A program made the translations under genes and the position numbers. Below the pieces are notes generated by a model. It was not told where the DNA came from. It worked only from the letters and a program-made list of their open reading frames with translations, and did no database searches. From Streptomyces ficellus (GTDB taxonomy: Bacteria; Actinomycetota; Actinomycetes; Streptomycetales; Streptomycetaceae), in contig NZ_CP034279.1 in assembly GCF_009739905.1 (NCBI RefSeq), forward strand, positions 4,092,001 to 4,156,000: a stretch of DNA of 64,000 bases. The letters are read 5' to 3'. Below are positions 57,034 to 64,000 of this stretch, in pieces; positions within the stretch are counted from its first letter, which is position 1, and each line of letters starts with the position of its first letter.

Positions 57034-57816
57034 ATGGCCGCATTCACAGAGGGCACGCCGTGCTGGGCGGATGCGATGCTCCCCGACCTCGAGGCCGGCA
57101 AGCGTTTCTACGGGGAGCTCTTCGGCTGGACGTTCGACCAGGGCGGCGAGGCGTACGGCCACTACACCAACGCCTTCAGCGACGGGAAGCGCGTCGCCGG
57201 CCTCGCGCCCAAGCGGGACGGCCGCATGCCCACCGTCTGGGGCGTCTACTTCGCCACCCCCGACGCCGTCGCCACCACCCGCAGGATCCGGGAGGCGGGC
57301 GGCCAGATGGTGATGGACCCCACACCGATCGGCTCCTTCGGCACCATGGCCCAGGCCGTCGACCCGGGAGGCGCCGTCTTCGGCCTCTGGGAGGGCGGCG
57401 AGCACACCGGCTTCGAGAAACAGGGCGAGCCGGGCTCCTTCTGCTGGACCGAGGTCTACACCCGGGCCAAGGACTCCGTCGACGCCTTCTACGAGACGGT
57501 CTTCGGCTTCCAGGTGCGCGACCTCGACGACGCCTCGATCGACTTCCGGGTCTGGTCGCCCGCCGGCACGCAGGCCAGCGACGAGACGGCCGTCGGCGGC
57601 CGCAGCGTCATCACCGACGCGTTCCCCGCCGAGATGCCCGCGCACTTCCTCACCTACTTCGCCGTCGAGGACTGCGACGACACCGCCGCCCTCGCCACCG
57701 GCCTCGGCGGCCGCGTCACCGAGGAACCCTTCGACACCCCGTACGGCAGGATCGCCCTGATCGCCGACAACCAGGGCGCCGTCTTCGCCGTGCTGGCGGA
57801 GCCGAAGGCCGCGTGA
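57034..57816 (+). CDS. VOC-family protein (duplicated glyoxalase fold)
   Basis: 260 aa, two VOC modules (about 5-120 and 130-255): ADAMLPDLEAGKRFYGELFG and EVYTRAKDSVDAFYETVFGF, with paired His/Glu metal ligands expected in each. Relatives include glyoxalase and fosfomycin-resistance-like proteins and dioxygenases; the substrate is unknown. ATG 57034 follows GGAAAGGG. It ends in a hairpin terminator. Confidence 0.87.
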   Translation: MAAFTEGTPCWADAMLPDLEAGKRFYGELFGWTFDQGGEAYGHYTNAFSDGKRVAGLAPKRDGRMPTVWGVYFATPDAVATTRRIREAGGQMVMDPTPIGSFGTMAQAVDPGGAVFGLWEGGEHTGFEKQGEPGSFCWTEVYTRAKDSVDAFYETVFGFQVRDLDDASIDFRVWSPAGTQASDETAVGGRSVITDAFPAEMPAHFLTYFAVEDCDDTAALATGLGGRVTEEPFDTPYGRIALIADNQGAVFAVLAEPKAA

Positions 57817-57836
57817 GAACCACCCGGAGGGTGTCC

Positions 57837-57861
57837 GGATCGGGGTGAGACACCCCGATCC
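57837..57861 (+). terminator. Terminator hairpin after VOC gene
   Basis: GGATCGGGGTG (57837-57847), loop AGA, CACCCCGATCC (57851-57861): perfect 11-bp stem, 20 bases after the stop. Confidence 0.75.
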
Positions 57862-57952
57862 GCCCCCGGGTTCGCAACCACCGCCCCGGACAGGAAGAAT
57901 CAGGGGGCACGGGGCCGTAATCTCATGGCCCTGACGGGGAGGTGGCAGGCAA

Positions 57953-60370
57953 GTGGAGCAGCTGACGCAGCACGACCCGAGGCGGATCGGCCCGTTCGAG
58001 GTGCTCGGCCGGCTCGGTGCCGGGGGCATGGGCCTGGTCTATCTCGCGCGCTCGGCGTCCGGACGGCGCGTGGCGATCAAGACCGTACGGACCGAGCTCG
58101 CCGAGGACCAGCTGTTCCGCGTCCGCTTCACGCGCGAGGTGGAGGCCGCACGGGCGGTGTCCGGCTTCTACACGGCGGCCGTCGTGGACGCCGATCCACG
58201 GGCGGCGGTGCCGTGGCTGGCGACCGCGTACGTCCCGGCGCCCTCGCTCGAGGAAATAGTGAATGAGTGCGGGCCGCTGCCCGCCCAGGCCGTGCGCTGG
58301 CTGGCCGCGGGCATCGCCGAGGCCCTCCAGTCCATCCACGGCGCCGGCCTGGTCCACCGCGACCTCAAGCCGTCGAACGTGCTCGTCGTGGAGGACGGGC
58401 CGCGCGTCATCGACTTCGGCATCGCGTCCGGCGTCTCCAACACCCGGCTGACGATGACCAACGTCGCCGTGGGCACGCCCGCCTACATGTCACCCGAGCA
58501 GGCGAAGGACTCGCGCAGCGTCACCGGCGCGAGCGACGTGTTCTCGCTCGGCTCCACCCTGGTGTTCGCCGCGACCGGGCACGCGCCCTACCACGGGGCC
58601 AACCCGGTGGAGACCGTCTTCATGCTGCTGCGCGAGGGCCCCGACCTGGAAGGCCTGCCGGACGAGCTGCGGCCCCTGATCGATTCCTGCATGCAGACCG
58701 AGGCGGCGCTGCGGCCCACGCCCGCGGACCTCCAGGCACAGCTGGCACCGCACCTGTTCTCCGGGAGCGACGACAGCGGTACGGCGTCGGCCTGGCTGCC
58801 CGGCCGGGCGACGGCCATGATCGAGACCCGCCGCGGCGGCCGGCCCAGCACCCCGCCGCCCCCGCCCGCGCCACCGGCCGCCCCGCCCCCCGCGCCGCCG
58901 TCCGGCCCCCCGCCCGCCCGGGACCACGGCCGGGACGGCGCCCGCGACCCGCGCACCGGGCAGGCCGCACCCGCCGCCCCGGTCCGGCTGCATGGCGCCC
59001 CCGTGCCGATCGGCCCCGGCCCCCGCGTCGCCGACACGCGCGCCGCCTTCGCCGTGGACGCCGGCACCGCCACCGGGTGGATCCGCCGCCCCGCCGCCGG
59101 CCCCAACGGCGCCGACCCGGCCGGATCCGCCCCCGCGTCCGGCCCGGCGCACCCCGCCCCGCCCACCGGCCCGCCCGTCCCCGCGCCCGCCACCCAGGAG
59201 CCCGCGGGCCCCGGACACTGGCGGCCGTGGCGGTTCCGGATGTCCAACGACGTGTGGGGCACCCCGGTCGTCGCGGGCGACCTGCTGTACGTCACCTCCT
59301 TCGAGGTCCACGCGCTCGACGTCGGCACCGGCCGGCGCCAGTTCAAGACGCGGGACGTGGCCTGGACGATGGCCGTCGCGGGCGGCCGCATCCACGCCTC
59401 CGACGGCCCGCACCTGTACGCGCTGGACGCCCTCGACGGCGGCGAGCGGTGGCGGGTGCGGACCGACGCCTGGGCGTACTCCGTCAAGGTCGACCGCGGC
59501 ACCGTCGTCACCGGCACCCGGGGCGGCGGCGTCCAGGGCTGGGAGGCCTCGAACGGCGAGAAGCTGTGGGAGATCACCGGGGCCCAGACCGACTTCGAGA
59601 CCCCCGACGCCGGGCCCGCCCTCATCGACGACACCGTCTACGTGTGGCAGGACGCCCGCCTGCGCGCCCTCGACGCCCGCACGGGCACCGAACGCTGGTC
59701 GTACCCCATCGGCGACGCCGCCTCCTGCGGTGGCGTGCCCGTCCGGGTCACGCCCGCCGAGGACGGGTACGTGTACGTGGCGGCCGGCACCCGGGTGCTG
59801 TCCGTCGACATCAGGTCGGGCCACGTGCGCTGGCACTTCGAGGCGCCCGCGGTCTTCCTCTCGCCGCCCGCCTTCGCCCCCGGCCCGGCCGTCACGGGCG
59901 GCGGGGTGTACCTCGCGGACTACCTCGGCACGGTGTACGCGATCGACGCCGCCACCGGCAAGGACCGCTGGCGCATCGCCACCGAGTCCCGCCAGTCCAG
60001 CGAGCCGGTCCTGGTCGCCGACGGCAACGTCCACGTCGGCAGCGGCAGCGCCGTCTACACCCTGGACGCGGTGACCGGCACGCCGAAGTGGCGCTTCCCG
60101 GCCGGCGGCCCGGTCATCGGCGCCCCGGTCGTCGCGGACGGCCGCCTCCACTTCGGCTCGGCCGACCACGTGCTCTACACGCTGGACGCGAGCGGCGGCC
60201 AGCTGCGCTGGAAGCTCACCACGGGCGGCGAGATCACCGGCTCGCTGGTCGCGCGGTCGGGCGTCGTCTACGCGTGCAGCAAGGACCGGTGCGTGTACGC
60301 GCTCGACGCGGTGAAGGGCACGGCGACCGGCCGGGGGAGCGGTAGCGGCAACGGCGGCGGCGGGCGCTAG
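57953..60370 (+). CDS. Ser/Thr protein kinase with C-terminal PQQ-repeat propeller
   Basis: 805 aa. The kinase domain (about 13-265) has P-loop GAGGMG, VAIK, catalytic HRDLKPSNVLVV, DFGIA and GTPAYMSPEQ. A long Pro-rich linker (about 295-420) follows, then a beta-propeller with PQQ/PQQ-like repeats (about 425-790: VYAIDAATGKDRWRI, VYTLDAVTGTPKWRF, LYTLDASGGQLRWKL). There is no membrane segment, so it is a soluble AfsK-like kinase. GTG 57953 has GGGAGG upstream. The ligand of the propeller is unknown. Confidence 0.92.
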   Translation: MEQLTQHDPRRIGPFEVLGRLGAGGMGLVYLARSASGRRVAIKTVRTELAEDQLFRVRFTREVEAARAVSGFYTAAVVDADPRAAVPWLATAYVPAPSLEEIVNECGPLPAQAVRWLAAGIAEALQSIHGAGLVHRDLKPSNVLVVEDGPRVIDFGIASGVSNTRLTMTNVAVGTPAYMSPEQAKDSRSVTGASDVFSLGSTLVFAATGHAPYHGANPVETVFMLLREGPDLEGLPDELRPLIDSCMQTEAALRPTPADLQAQLAPHLFSGSDDSGTASAWLPGRATAMIETRRGGRPSTPPPPPAPPAAPPPAPPSGPPPARDHGRDGARDPRTGQAAPAAPVRLHGAPVPIGPGPRVADTRAAFAVDAGTATGWIRRPAAGPNGADPAGSAPASGPAHPAPPTGPPVPAPATQEPAGPGHWRPWRFRMSNDVWGTPVVAGDLLYVTSFEVHALDVGTGRRQFKTRDVAWTMAVAGGRIHASDGPHLYALDALDGGERWRVRTDAWAYSVKVDRGTVVTGTRGGGVQGWEASNGEKLWEITGAQTDFETPDAGPALIDDTVYVWQDARLRALDARTGTERWSYPIGDAASCGGVPVRVTPAEDGYVYVAAGTRVLSVDIRSGHVRWHFEAPAVFLSPPAFAPGPAVTGGGVYLADYLGTVYAIDAATGKDRWRIATESRQSSEPVLVADGNVHVGSGSAVYTLDAVTGTPKWRFPAGGPVIGAPVVADGRLHFGSADHVLYTLDASGGQLRWKLTTGGEITGSLVARSGVVYACSKDRCVYALDAVKGTATGRGSGSGNGGGGR

Positions 60371-61060
60371 CTAGGGCCTGTCGTTCGGGTCCTGGCCGGG
60401 CGGCCGGTCGTAGCCCTGGCCGGGTGGCCGGTCGTAGCCCTGGCCGGGTGGCCGGTCGTAGCCCTGGTCATAGGGCGGGTACTCGGCGGTGGGCGGGTCG
60501 TCCGCGTAGGGGCGCTGCCCGTACGGCTGGGCGCTGGGGTCGGCGTACGGCTCGGCGTACGGCTCGGCGTACGGCTCCTCGTGCGGTTCGGGCCCGCCGC
60601 GGCCGTGCCGCCGGTGCCGGTGGCCGTCGTGCGGGACGCGCTCGACGCGTCTGCGCCCGCTCATCACGACGGCGGCCAGCAGCAGGAGGAGCCCGCCGCC
60701 CGCCGCCATGGCGACGCCCTGGCCGAGGCCCGAGCCGTCCGACTCGACGCTCAGGCCGTCCGAGACCTGCCCCTGGCGGACCATCCACAGAATGGTGAAG
60801 CCCAGGACGACCAGTCCGGCGACGGCGACCAGCACGCGGGAGCGCAGCAGCAGGCCCACCAGGGTCACCAGGGCCGCGAACGCGAACGGCAGGAGGATGG
60901 AGGTCGCGAGGTCCGCCCGGGTCTGCGTGATGCCGCCGAACAGGTCGGCGATGCGGTAGTCGCGTCCGTGACGGCCGTCGTACCAGGCACGGAAGGGGCT
61001 CCATACGGCGGCCGTCGCTCCGACGAGAGCGAGGATCGAGCCGATGACGTTACGGATCAT
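60371..61060 (-). CDS. Membrane protein with Pro/Tyr-rich repeat tail
   Basis: 229 aa. Membrane helices lie at about 7-22, 53-72, 77-93 and 115-135 (LLPFAFAALVTLVGLLL, VAGLVVLGFTILW, GVAMAAGGGLLLLLAAVVM). The C-terminal cytoplasmic tail holds EPYAEPYAEPYADP and three GYDRPPGQ repeats. The gene ends immediately beside the convergent kinase gene, so it may be a kinase substrate. ATG 61060. Confidence 0.75.
   Translation of the reverse strand: MIRNVIGSILALVGATAAVWSPFRAWYDGRHGRDYRIADLFGGITQTRADLATSILLPFAFAALVTLVGLLLRSRVLVAVAGLVVLGFTILWMVRQGQVSDGLSVESDGSGLGQGVAMAAGGGLLLLLAAVVMSGRRRVERVPHDGHRHRRHGRGGPEPHEEPYAEPYAEPYADPSAQPYGQRPYADDPPTAEYPPYDQGYDRPPGQGYDRPPGQGYDRPPGQDPNDRP
60391..60462. repeat. 24-bp tandem repeat x3
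   Basis: Three copies of a 24-bp unit (60391-60414, 60415-60438, 60439-60462; the first differs by one base) encode the GYDRPPGQ repeats of the membrane protein. The unit is a multiple of three, so copy number can change without frameshift. Confidence 0.85.
60541..60576. repeat. 12-bp tandem repeat x3 in same gene
   Basis: The unit CGGCGTACGGCT, repeated three times, encodes the EPYA repeats. Confidence 0.75.
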
Positions 61061-61212
61061 CGTCGGCCTCCTGTGGGGCGTGCCCTGGTCCGGCTCTCGA
61101 TCACGACGCTACGCCGACCTGGCGGGGAGTGCCACAGGACGCTGTTAGGGTGACGTGTGCCCGTCAAGATCGGGCGCTCTCTCCGCACACACACCTTCAA
61201 CGGGGGTTGAAC

Positions 61213-61749
61213 GTGAAGCTCCGCCATGTCCGCGCCATCGCCGTCTTCGGCGTCGCCATCGTCGCACTCACCGGAGCCCGTGGCTCCGGAGGCGGCTGCA
61301 GCGGCGGCGGCAGCAGCCACAGCAGCTCCGACTCCGGCAGCAGCACCACCGGTGGCAGCACCACCGGCGACAGCGGCAGTGGCACCTCCGGCGACAGCTC
61401 CAGCAGCAGCTCGGGCGGCGTCTCCGTCCCCGGTGGCTCCGGGAGCAGCAACAAGGCAGCCCGCGACATCAAGATCGACGAGTGCAAGCTGGACGACGCC
61501 GGCAAGAACCTCGTCGCCCGGCTCACCGTCACCAACAGCGGCTCGCTGGACTACACGTACAACATCACGATGAAGTTCCGCGGCGACGCCACCTCCAGCG
61601 CCACCACGGCACGCGCCAATGTCACCGGGCTGACCGTCACGGCCGGCGCCTCCCGGCAGGCCGAGGCCACCACCACGTACACCGGCACCGGCGACGGCAG
61701 CGAGTACAAGGAGTGCGTCGTCGACAGCGCGACGAAGAACGCCCTCTGA
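61213..61749 (+). CDS. Ser/Gly-rich secreted protein
   Basis: 178 aa. A signal peptide (VKLRHVRAIAVFGVAIVALTG) is followed by a Ser/Gly low-complexity region (about 25-80, GSSTTGGSTTGDSGSG) and a compact domain (about 85-178) with two Cys (DECKLDD, KECVVDS) that may form a disulfide. The lipobox is not clear. GGGGG lies 6 bases before GTG 61213. It is probably exported to the cell surface; the role is unknown. Confidence 0.75.
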   Translation: MKLRHVRAIAVFGVAIVALTGARGSGGGCSGGGSSHSSSDSGSSTTGGSTTGDSGSGTSGDSSSSSSGGVSVPGGSGSSNKAARDIKIDECKLDDAGKNLVARLTVTNSGSLDYTYNITMKFRGDATSSATTARANVTGLTVTAGASRQAEATTTYTGTGDGSEYKECVVDSATKNAL

Positions 61750-61764
61750 CGTACCCGGCCCGCC

Positions 61765-62532
61765 TCAGCGCAGGCGGTACCCGCCCCCGCCCCGCCCCTC
61801 GAACAGCGCGGCCTGCCGCTCCGCCGGCAGGTTCCCGAGCGCGATCAGGTGCGGGGCGAGGGCGAGCGCCCGGTCCCTGGCCGCCTCCCGGGCCGCCCAC
61901 ACCGCCCGCACGGTGCCCTGCACCGCCCCGGTCGGGTACGCCGCGACGACGGCGGCCGCCCGGCACGCCGCGGCCACCGCGCCGCCCGGCTCCGTCAGCT
62001 CCGACACCAGGCCCGTCTCGTACGCCCGCCGCGCCGACACCCGTTCGGCCGTACCCATCAGGGACATCCGGGCGACCTCCCCGTACGGCATGCGCTGCGC
62101 CATGAGGACCGCCTCGTAGGCGCTGACCATGCCGTACGTCGTGTGCGGGTCGAAGAAGGTCGCCCCGCGCGAGGCGACGACGAACTCGCACTCGCCGAGC
62201 AGGTAGAACGCCCCGCCGCAGGCCATCCCCTCCACGGCGGCGACCACCGGTTTCCACAGGTCGTTGGCCTTGGGGCCGATGGTGAGCAGCGGATCGTCCA
62301 CGCTGTACGGGGACGGCGGCTGGGGGACGCGCGCCGCGCGGTCGATGCCGGTGCTGAAGGCACGTCCGCCCGCCCCGGTGAGGACGACGGCCCGGACGGC
62401 GTCGTCGTACCGCAGCTCCCGCCACACGGCGGCGAGCCGGTCCGCCGTGTCCAGGTCGATGGCGTTGTGCCGGTCCGGCCGGTCGAGCGTGACGACCGCG
62501 ACGCCGTCCTCCGCCGTGACGCGGACCGTCAT
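61765..62532 (-). CDS. Enoyl-CoA hydratase/isomerase family protein
   Basis: 255 aa. Crotonase fold: FSTGIDRAARVPQ (oxyanion loop), KPVVAAVEGMACGGAFYLLG and FFDPHTTYGMVSAYEAVLMA. The usual catalytic Glu positions are altered, so it may be an isomerase or hydrolase-type member. ATG 62532 overlaps the OB-fold gene stop by 4 bases. It is the last gene of a minus-strand operon with the OB-fold and thiolase genes. Confidence 0.85.
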   Translation of the reverse strand: MTVRVTAEDGVAVVTLDRPDRHNAIDLDTADRLAAVWRELRYDDAVRAVVLTGAGGRAFSTGIDRAARVPQPPSPYSVDDPLLTIGPKANDLWKPVVAAVEGMACGGAFYLLGECEFVVASRGATFFDPHTTYGMVSAYEAVLMAQRMPYGEVARMSLMGTAERVSARRAYETGLVSELTEPGGAVAAACRAAAVVAAYPTGAVQGTVRAVWAAREAARDRALALAPHLIALGNLPAERQAALFEGRGGGGYRLR

Positions 62533-62945
62533 GACCGCTCTGGCACCCAGCGGGGCAGCGCCCCGTCGAAGGACACCCGCACGGGCGCGCCGATGCGCAG
62601 CCGCGCCGGGTCGACCGAGTCGATGGGCGCGCCGGGCGCGGCGACGACGTTGCCGACGAGCCGGATGCGCGGGGCGTCGGCCAGTTCGACGACGGCGACG
62701 TTGTAGCGCGGGGCGAGGGCGGCGTAGGCGGGCAGGAGGGGCGGGTGGGGGACGACGTACGACCAGACGCGGCCGCGTCCGCTCATCAGGCGCCACTCGT
62801 CGTCGAACGACTGGCAGTGCGGGCAGCAGGGGCGGGGTGGGAAGCGCAGTTCGCCGCAGCGGGCACAGCCCTGGACGCGCAGTTCGCCCCGGGCGGCGTA
62901 CGCCCAGAAGGGGGCGCCGTCCTCGTCGGTGACGGGTTCGAGCAC
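62529..62945 (-). CDS. Zinc-ribbon OB-fold protein (DUF35)
   Basis: 138 aa. The zinc ribbon has CARC and CCPHC (about residues 27-44), and the OB fold follows (about 50-130, GRVWSYVVPHPPLL). GTG 62945 lies 4 bases after the thiolase-like gene stop. DUF35 proteins form complexes with neighbouring SCP2/thiolase partners, here the gene at 62950. It is a second DUF35 copy in the window (see 42522). Confidence 0.86.
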   Translation of the reverse strand: MLEPVTDEDGAPFWAYAARGELRVQGCARCGELRFPPRPCCPHCQSFDDEWRLMSGRGRVWSYVVPHPPLLPAYAALAPRYNVAVVELADAPRIRLVGNVVAAPGAPIDSVDPARLRIGAPVRVSFDGALPRWVPERS

Positions 62946-62949
62946 GGTC

Positions 62950-64000
62950 TCAGCTCCTCAGCAGCAGCGCGGACGTGGGAACCCCTTCACCCGCCGTGAC
63001 CAGGCAGGTCGCGGCGCCGGGCACCTGCGCGGTGCTGGTGCCGCGCAGTTGCTTGACGCCCTCGGTGATGAGGTTGAAGCCGTGGACGTACGCCTCGCTG
63101 AGCCCGCCGCCACCGGTGTTGAGGGGCAGCCGCCCGCCAATCTCCAGGGCGCCGCCCTCGGTGAAGGCGGCCCCCTCGCCGCGTCCGCAGAACCCGTAGC
63201 CCTCCAGGGAGAGCGGCACGAGCGCGGTGAACGCGTCGTAGATCTGCGCCACGTCGACGTCGTCCGGGCCGAAGTCGGCCCGTTTCCACAGGTGGCGGGC
63301 GGCGGTCCAGGCGGGGCCGGTGAGCGGGTCGTCGTTCCAGTAGTTGACCATCCCGTGGTGCTGGGCCGGCAGGCCCTGGGCGGCGGAGTGGACGTAGACG
63401 GGCGGGCGGCGGCAGTCGCGGGCGCGCTCGGCGCCCACCACCACGCAGGCCAGCGCCCCGTCGGTCTCCAGGCAGTTGTCGAAGAGGCAGAGCGGCTCGC
63501 TGATCCACCGGGACGTCATGTACATCTCGCGGGTCAGGGGCCGCTCGTACATGATCGCGGCGGGGTTCTGGTTGGCGCGGTTGCGGCAGGCCAGGGCGAC
63601 GTTGAACAGGTGGTCGCGGGTGGCGCCGTACTCGTGCATGTAGCGGCGGGCGAGCATGCCGATCTCGTCGGCGGGGCGCAGCAGCCCGTGGGGGCGGGTC
63701 CACTGGGCGGGCGTGGGCAGCTGGACGGCCGTGTTCGTCCAGGGCCGGGGCCCGGAGCCGCGTTTGCGCGACCGCCAGGCGACGCCGACGGTCGCCTGGC
63801 CGGTGGCGACGGCGGCAGCGAGGTGGGCGACGGTGGCGCACGAGCCGCCGCCCCCGTACCCCACCTTGGAGAAGAAGGTGACGTCGCCCGCGCCGATGGC
63901 CTTGGCGACCTCGACCTCGTCGGTCTCCTCCATGGTGTACGAGGCGAAGGCGTCGACCTCGGCGGGGGAGATCCCGGCGTCGTCGAGGGCGGCCAGGACC
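62950..64000 (-). CDS. Thiolase-family lipid-transfer protein, partial (5' end beyond window)
   Basis: About 350 residues are visible. It is SCP2/thiolase-like: EETDEVEVAKAIGAGDVTFF, GYGGGGSCATVAHLAAAVAT, CLFDNCLETDGALACVVV, LNTGGGGLSEAYVHGFNL. The nearest relative in the window is at 53118. It is followed by its DUF35 partner and a hydratase, as in steroid side-chain retro-aldol operons. The start lies beyond base 64000. Confidence 0.85.
   Translation of the reverse strand, partial: VLAALDDAGISPAEVDAFASYTMEETDEVEVAKAIGAGDVTFFSKVGYGGGGSCATVAHLAAAVATGQATVGVAWRSRKRGSGPRPWTNTAVQLPTPAQWTRPHGLLRPADEIGMLARRYMHEYGATRDHLFNVALACRNRANQNPAAIMYERPLTREMYMTSRWISEPLCLFDNCLETDGALACVVVGAERARDCRRPPVYVHSAAQGLPAQHHGMVNYWNDDPLTGPAWTAARHLWKRADFGPDDVDVAQIYDAFTALVPLSLEGYGFCGRGEGAAFTEGGALEIGGRLPLNTGGGGLSEAYVHGFNLITEGVKQLRGTSTAQVPGAATCLVTAGEGVPTSALLLRS

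Overview
The window is chromosomal DNA of a high-GC actinomycete, almost certainly a Streptomyces. Third codon positions are nearly all G or C, GTG starts are common, neighbouring genes are joined by 4-base ATGA/GTGA stop-start overlaps, and many families are typical of the genus: DmdR1, DUF397/DUF5753 pairs, an NsdA-like regulator, a Ser/Thr kinase with PQQ repeats and zinc-finger anti-sigma factors. No rRNA, tRNA or CRISPR array was seen.

Left part (1-24 kb), core chromosome. The left edge holds the start of a minus-strand membrane protein preceded by what looks like a complete attenuator: promoter, leader peptide with a near-perfect Shine-Dalgarno sequence, a large hairpin and a terminator. 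Next come a PAS/GAF signalling protein, an efflux operon (lipoprotein, adaptor, ABC ATPase, permease) divergent from a CutRS-like two-component pair, a SIS-domain gene divergent from the iron repressor gene dmdR1, an alpha/beta hydrolase behind a LexA-like box, an ABC-2 exporter, a primase/polymerase-like protein, an NsdA-like regulator, a branched-chain-type binding lipoprotein, purU, an ECF sigma/anti-sigma pair, a STAS protein and an EF-hand protein.

Catabolic part (22.9-43 kb, 53-56.7 kb and 61.8-64 kb). At least eight transcription units encode acyl-CoA degradation functions: an acyl-CoA ligase, an NDP-forming CoA ligase, four acyl-CoA dehydrogenases, two enoyl-CoA hydratases, an SDR, a zinc alcohol dehydrogenase, an amidohydrolase, a cyclase-family hydrolase, a flavin reductase, two thiolase/SCP2-like lipid-transfer proteins, two zinc-ribbon OB-fold proteins and a DoxX protein. 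Seven copies of a palindrome of the form CTGACG-N3-CGTCAG (three perfect, four with one mismatch) lie in front of these units, and a weaker eighth copy overlaps the start of the TetR gene at 56.7 kb. The simplest reading is one regulon under that TetR, degrading an unknown cyclic or branched acid, possibly steroid- or terpenoid-like.

Accessory island (34.34-37.89 kb). An MFS transporter gene is broken. Its N-terminus ends near 34,337 and its C-terminus resumes near 37,889. Between them lie about 3.55 kb of lower-GC DNA with an XRE/DUF5753 regulator, a DUF6879 protein, a DUF397 protein, several small unknown proteins and a frameshifted C-terminal remnant of a serine recombinase. The middle of the MFS gene is missing, so this is a replacement rather than a clean insertion.

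Right part (43-53 kb and 56-62 kb). This part has a second XRE/DUF397 pair beside a GPP34 protein, several regulator-plus-oxidoreductase pairs (MmyB-type with an FMN reductase, TetR with an SDR, WYL with an FAD monooxygenase), a PNPOx-like protein, a VapBC pair whose toxin is degraded, a VOC protein, the PQQ-repeat kinase, a repeat-rich membrane protein and a Ser/Gly-rich secreted protein.
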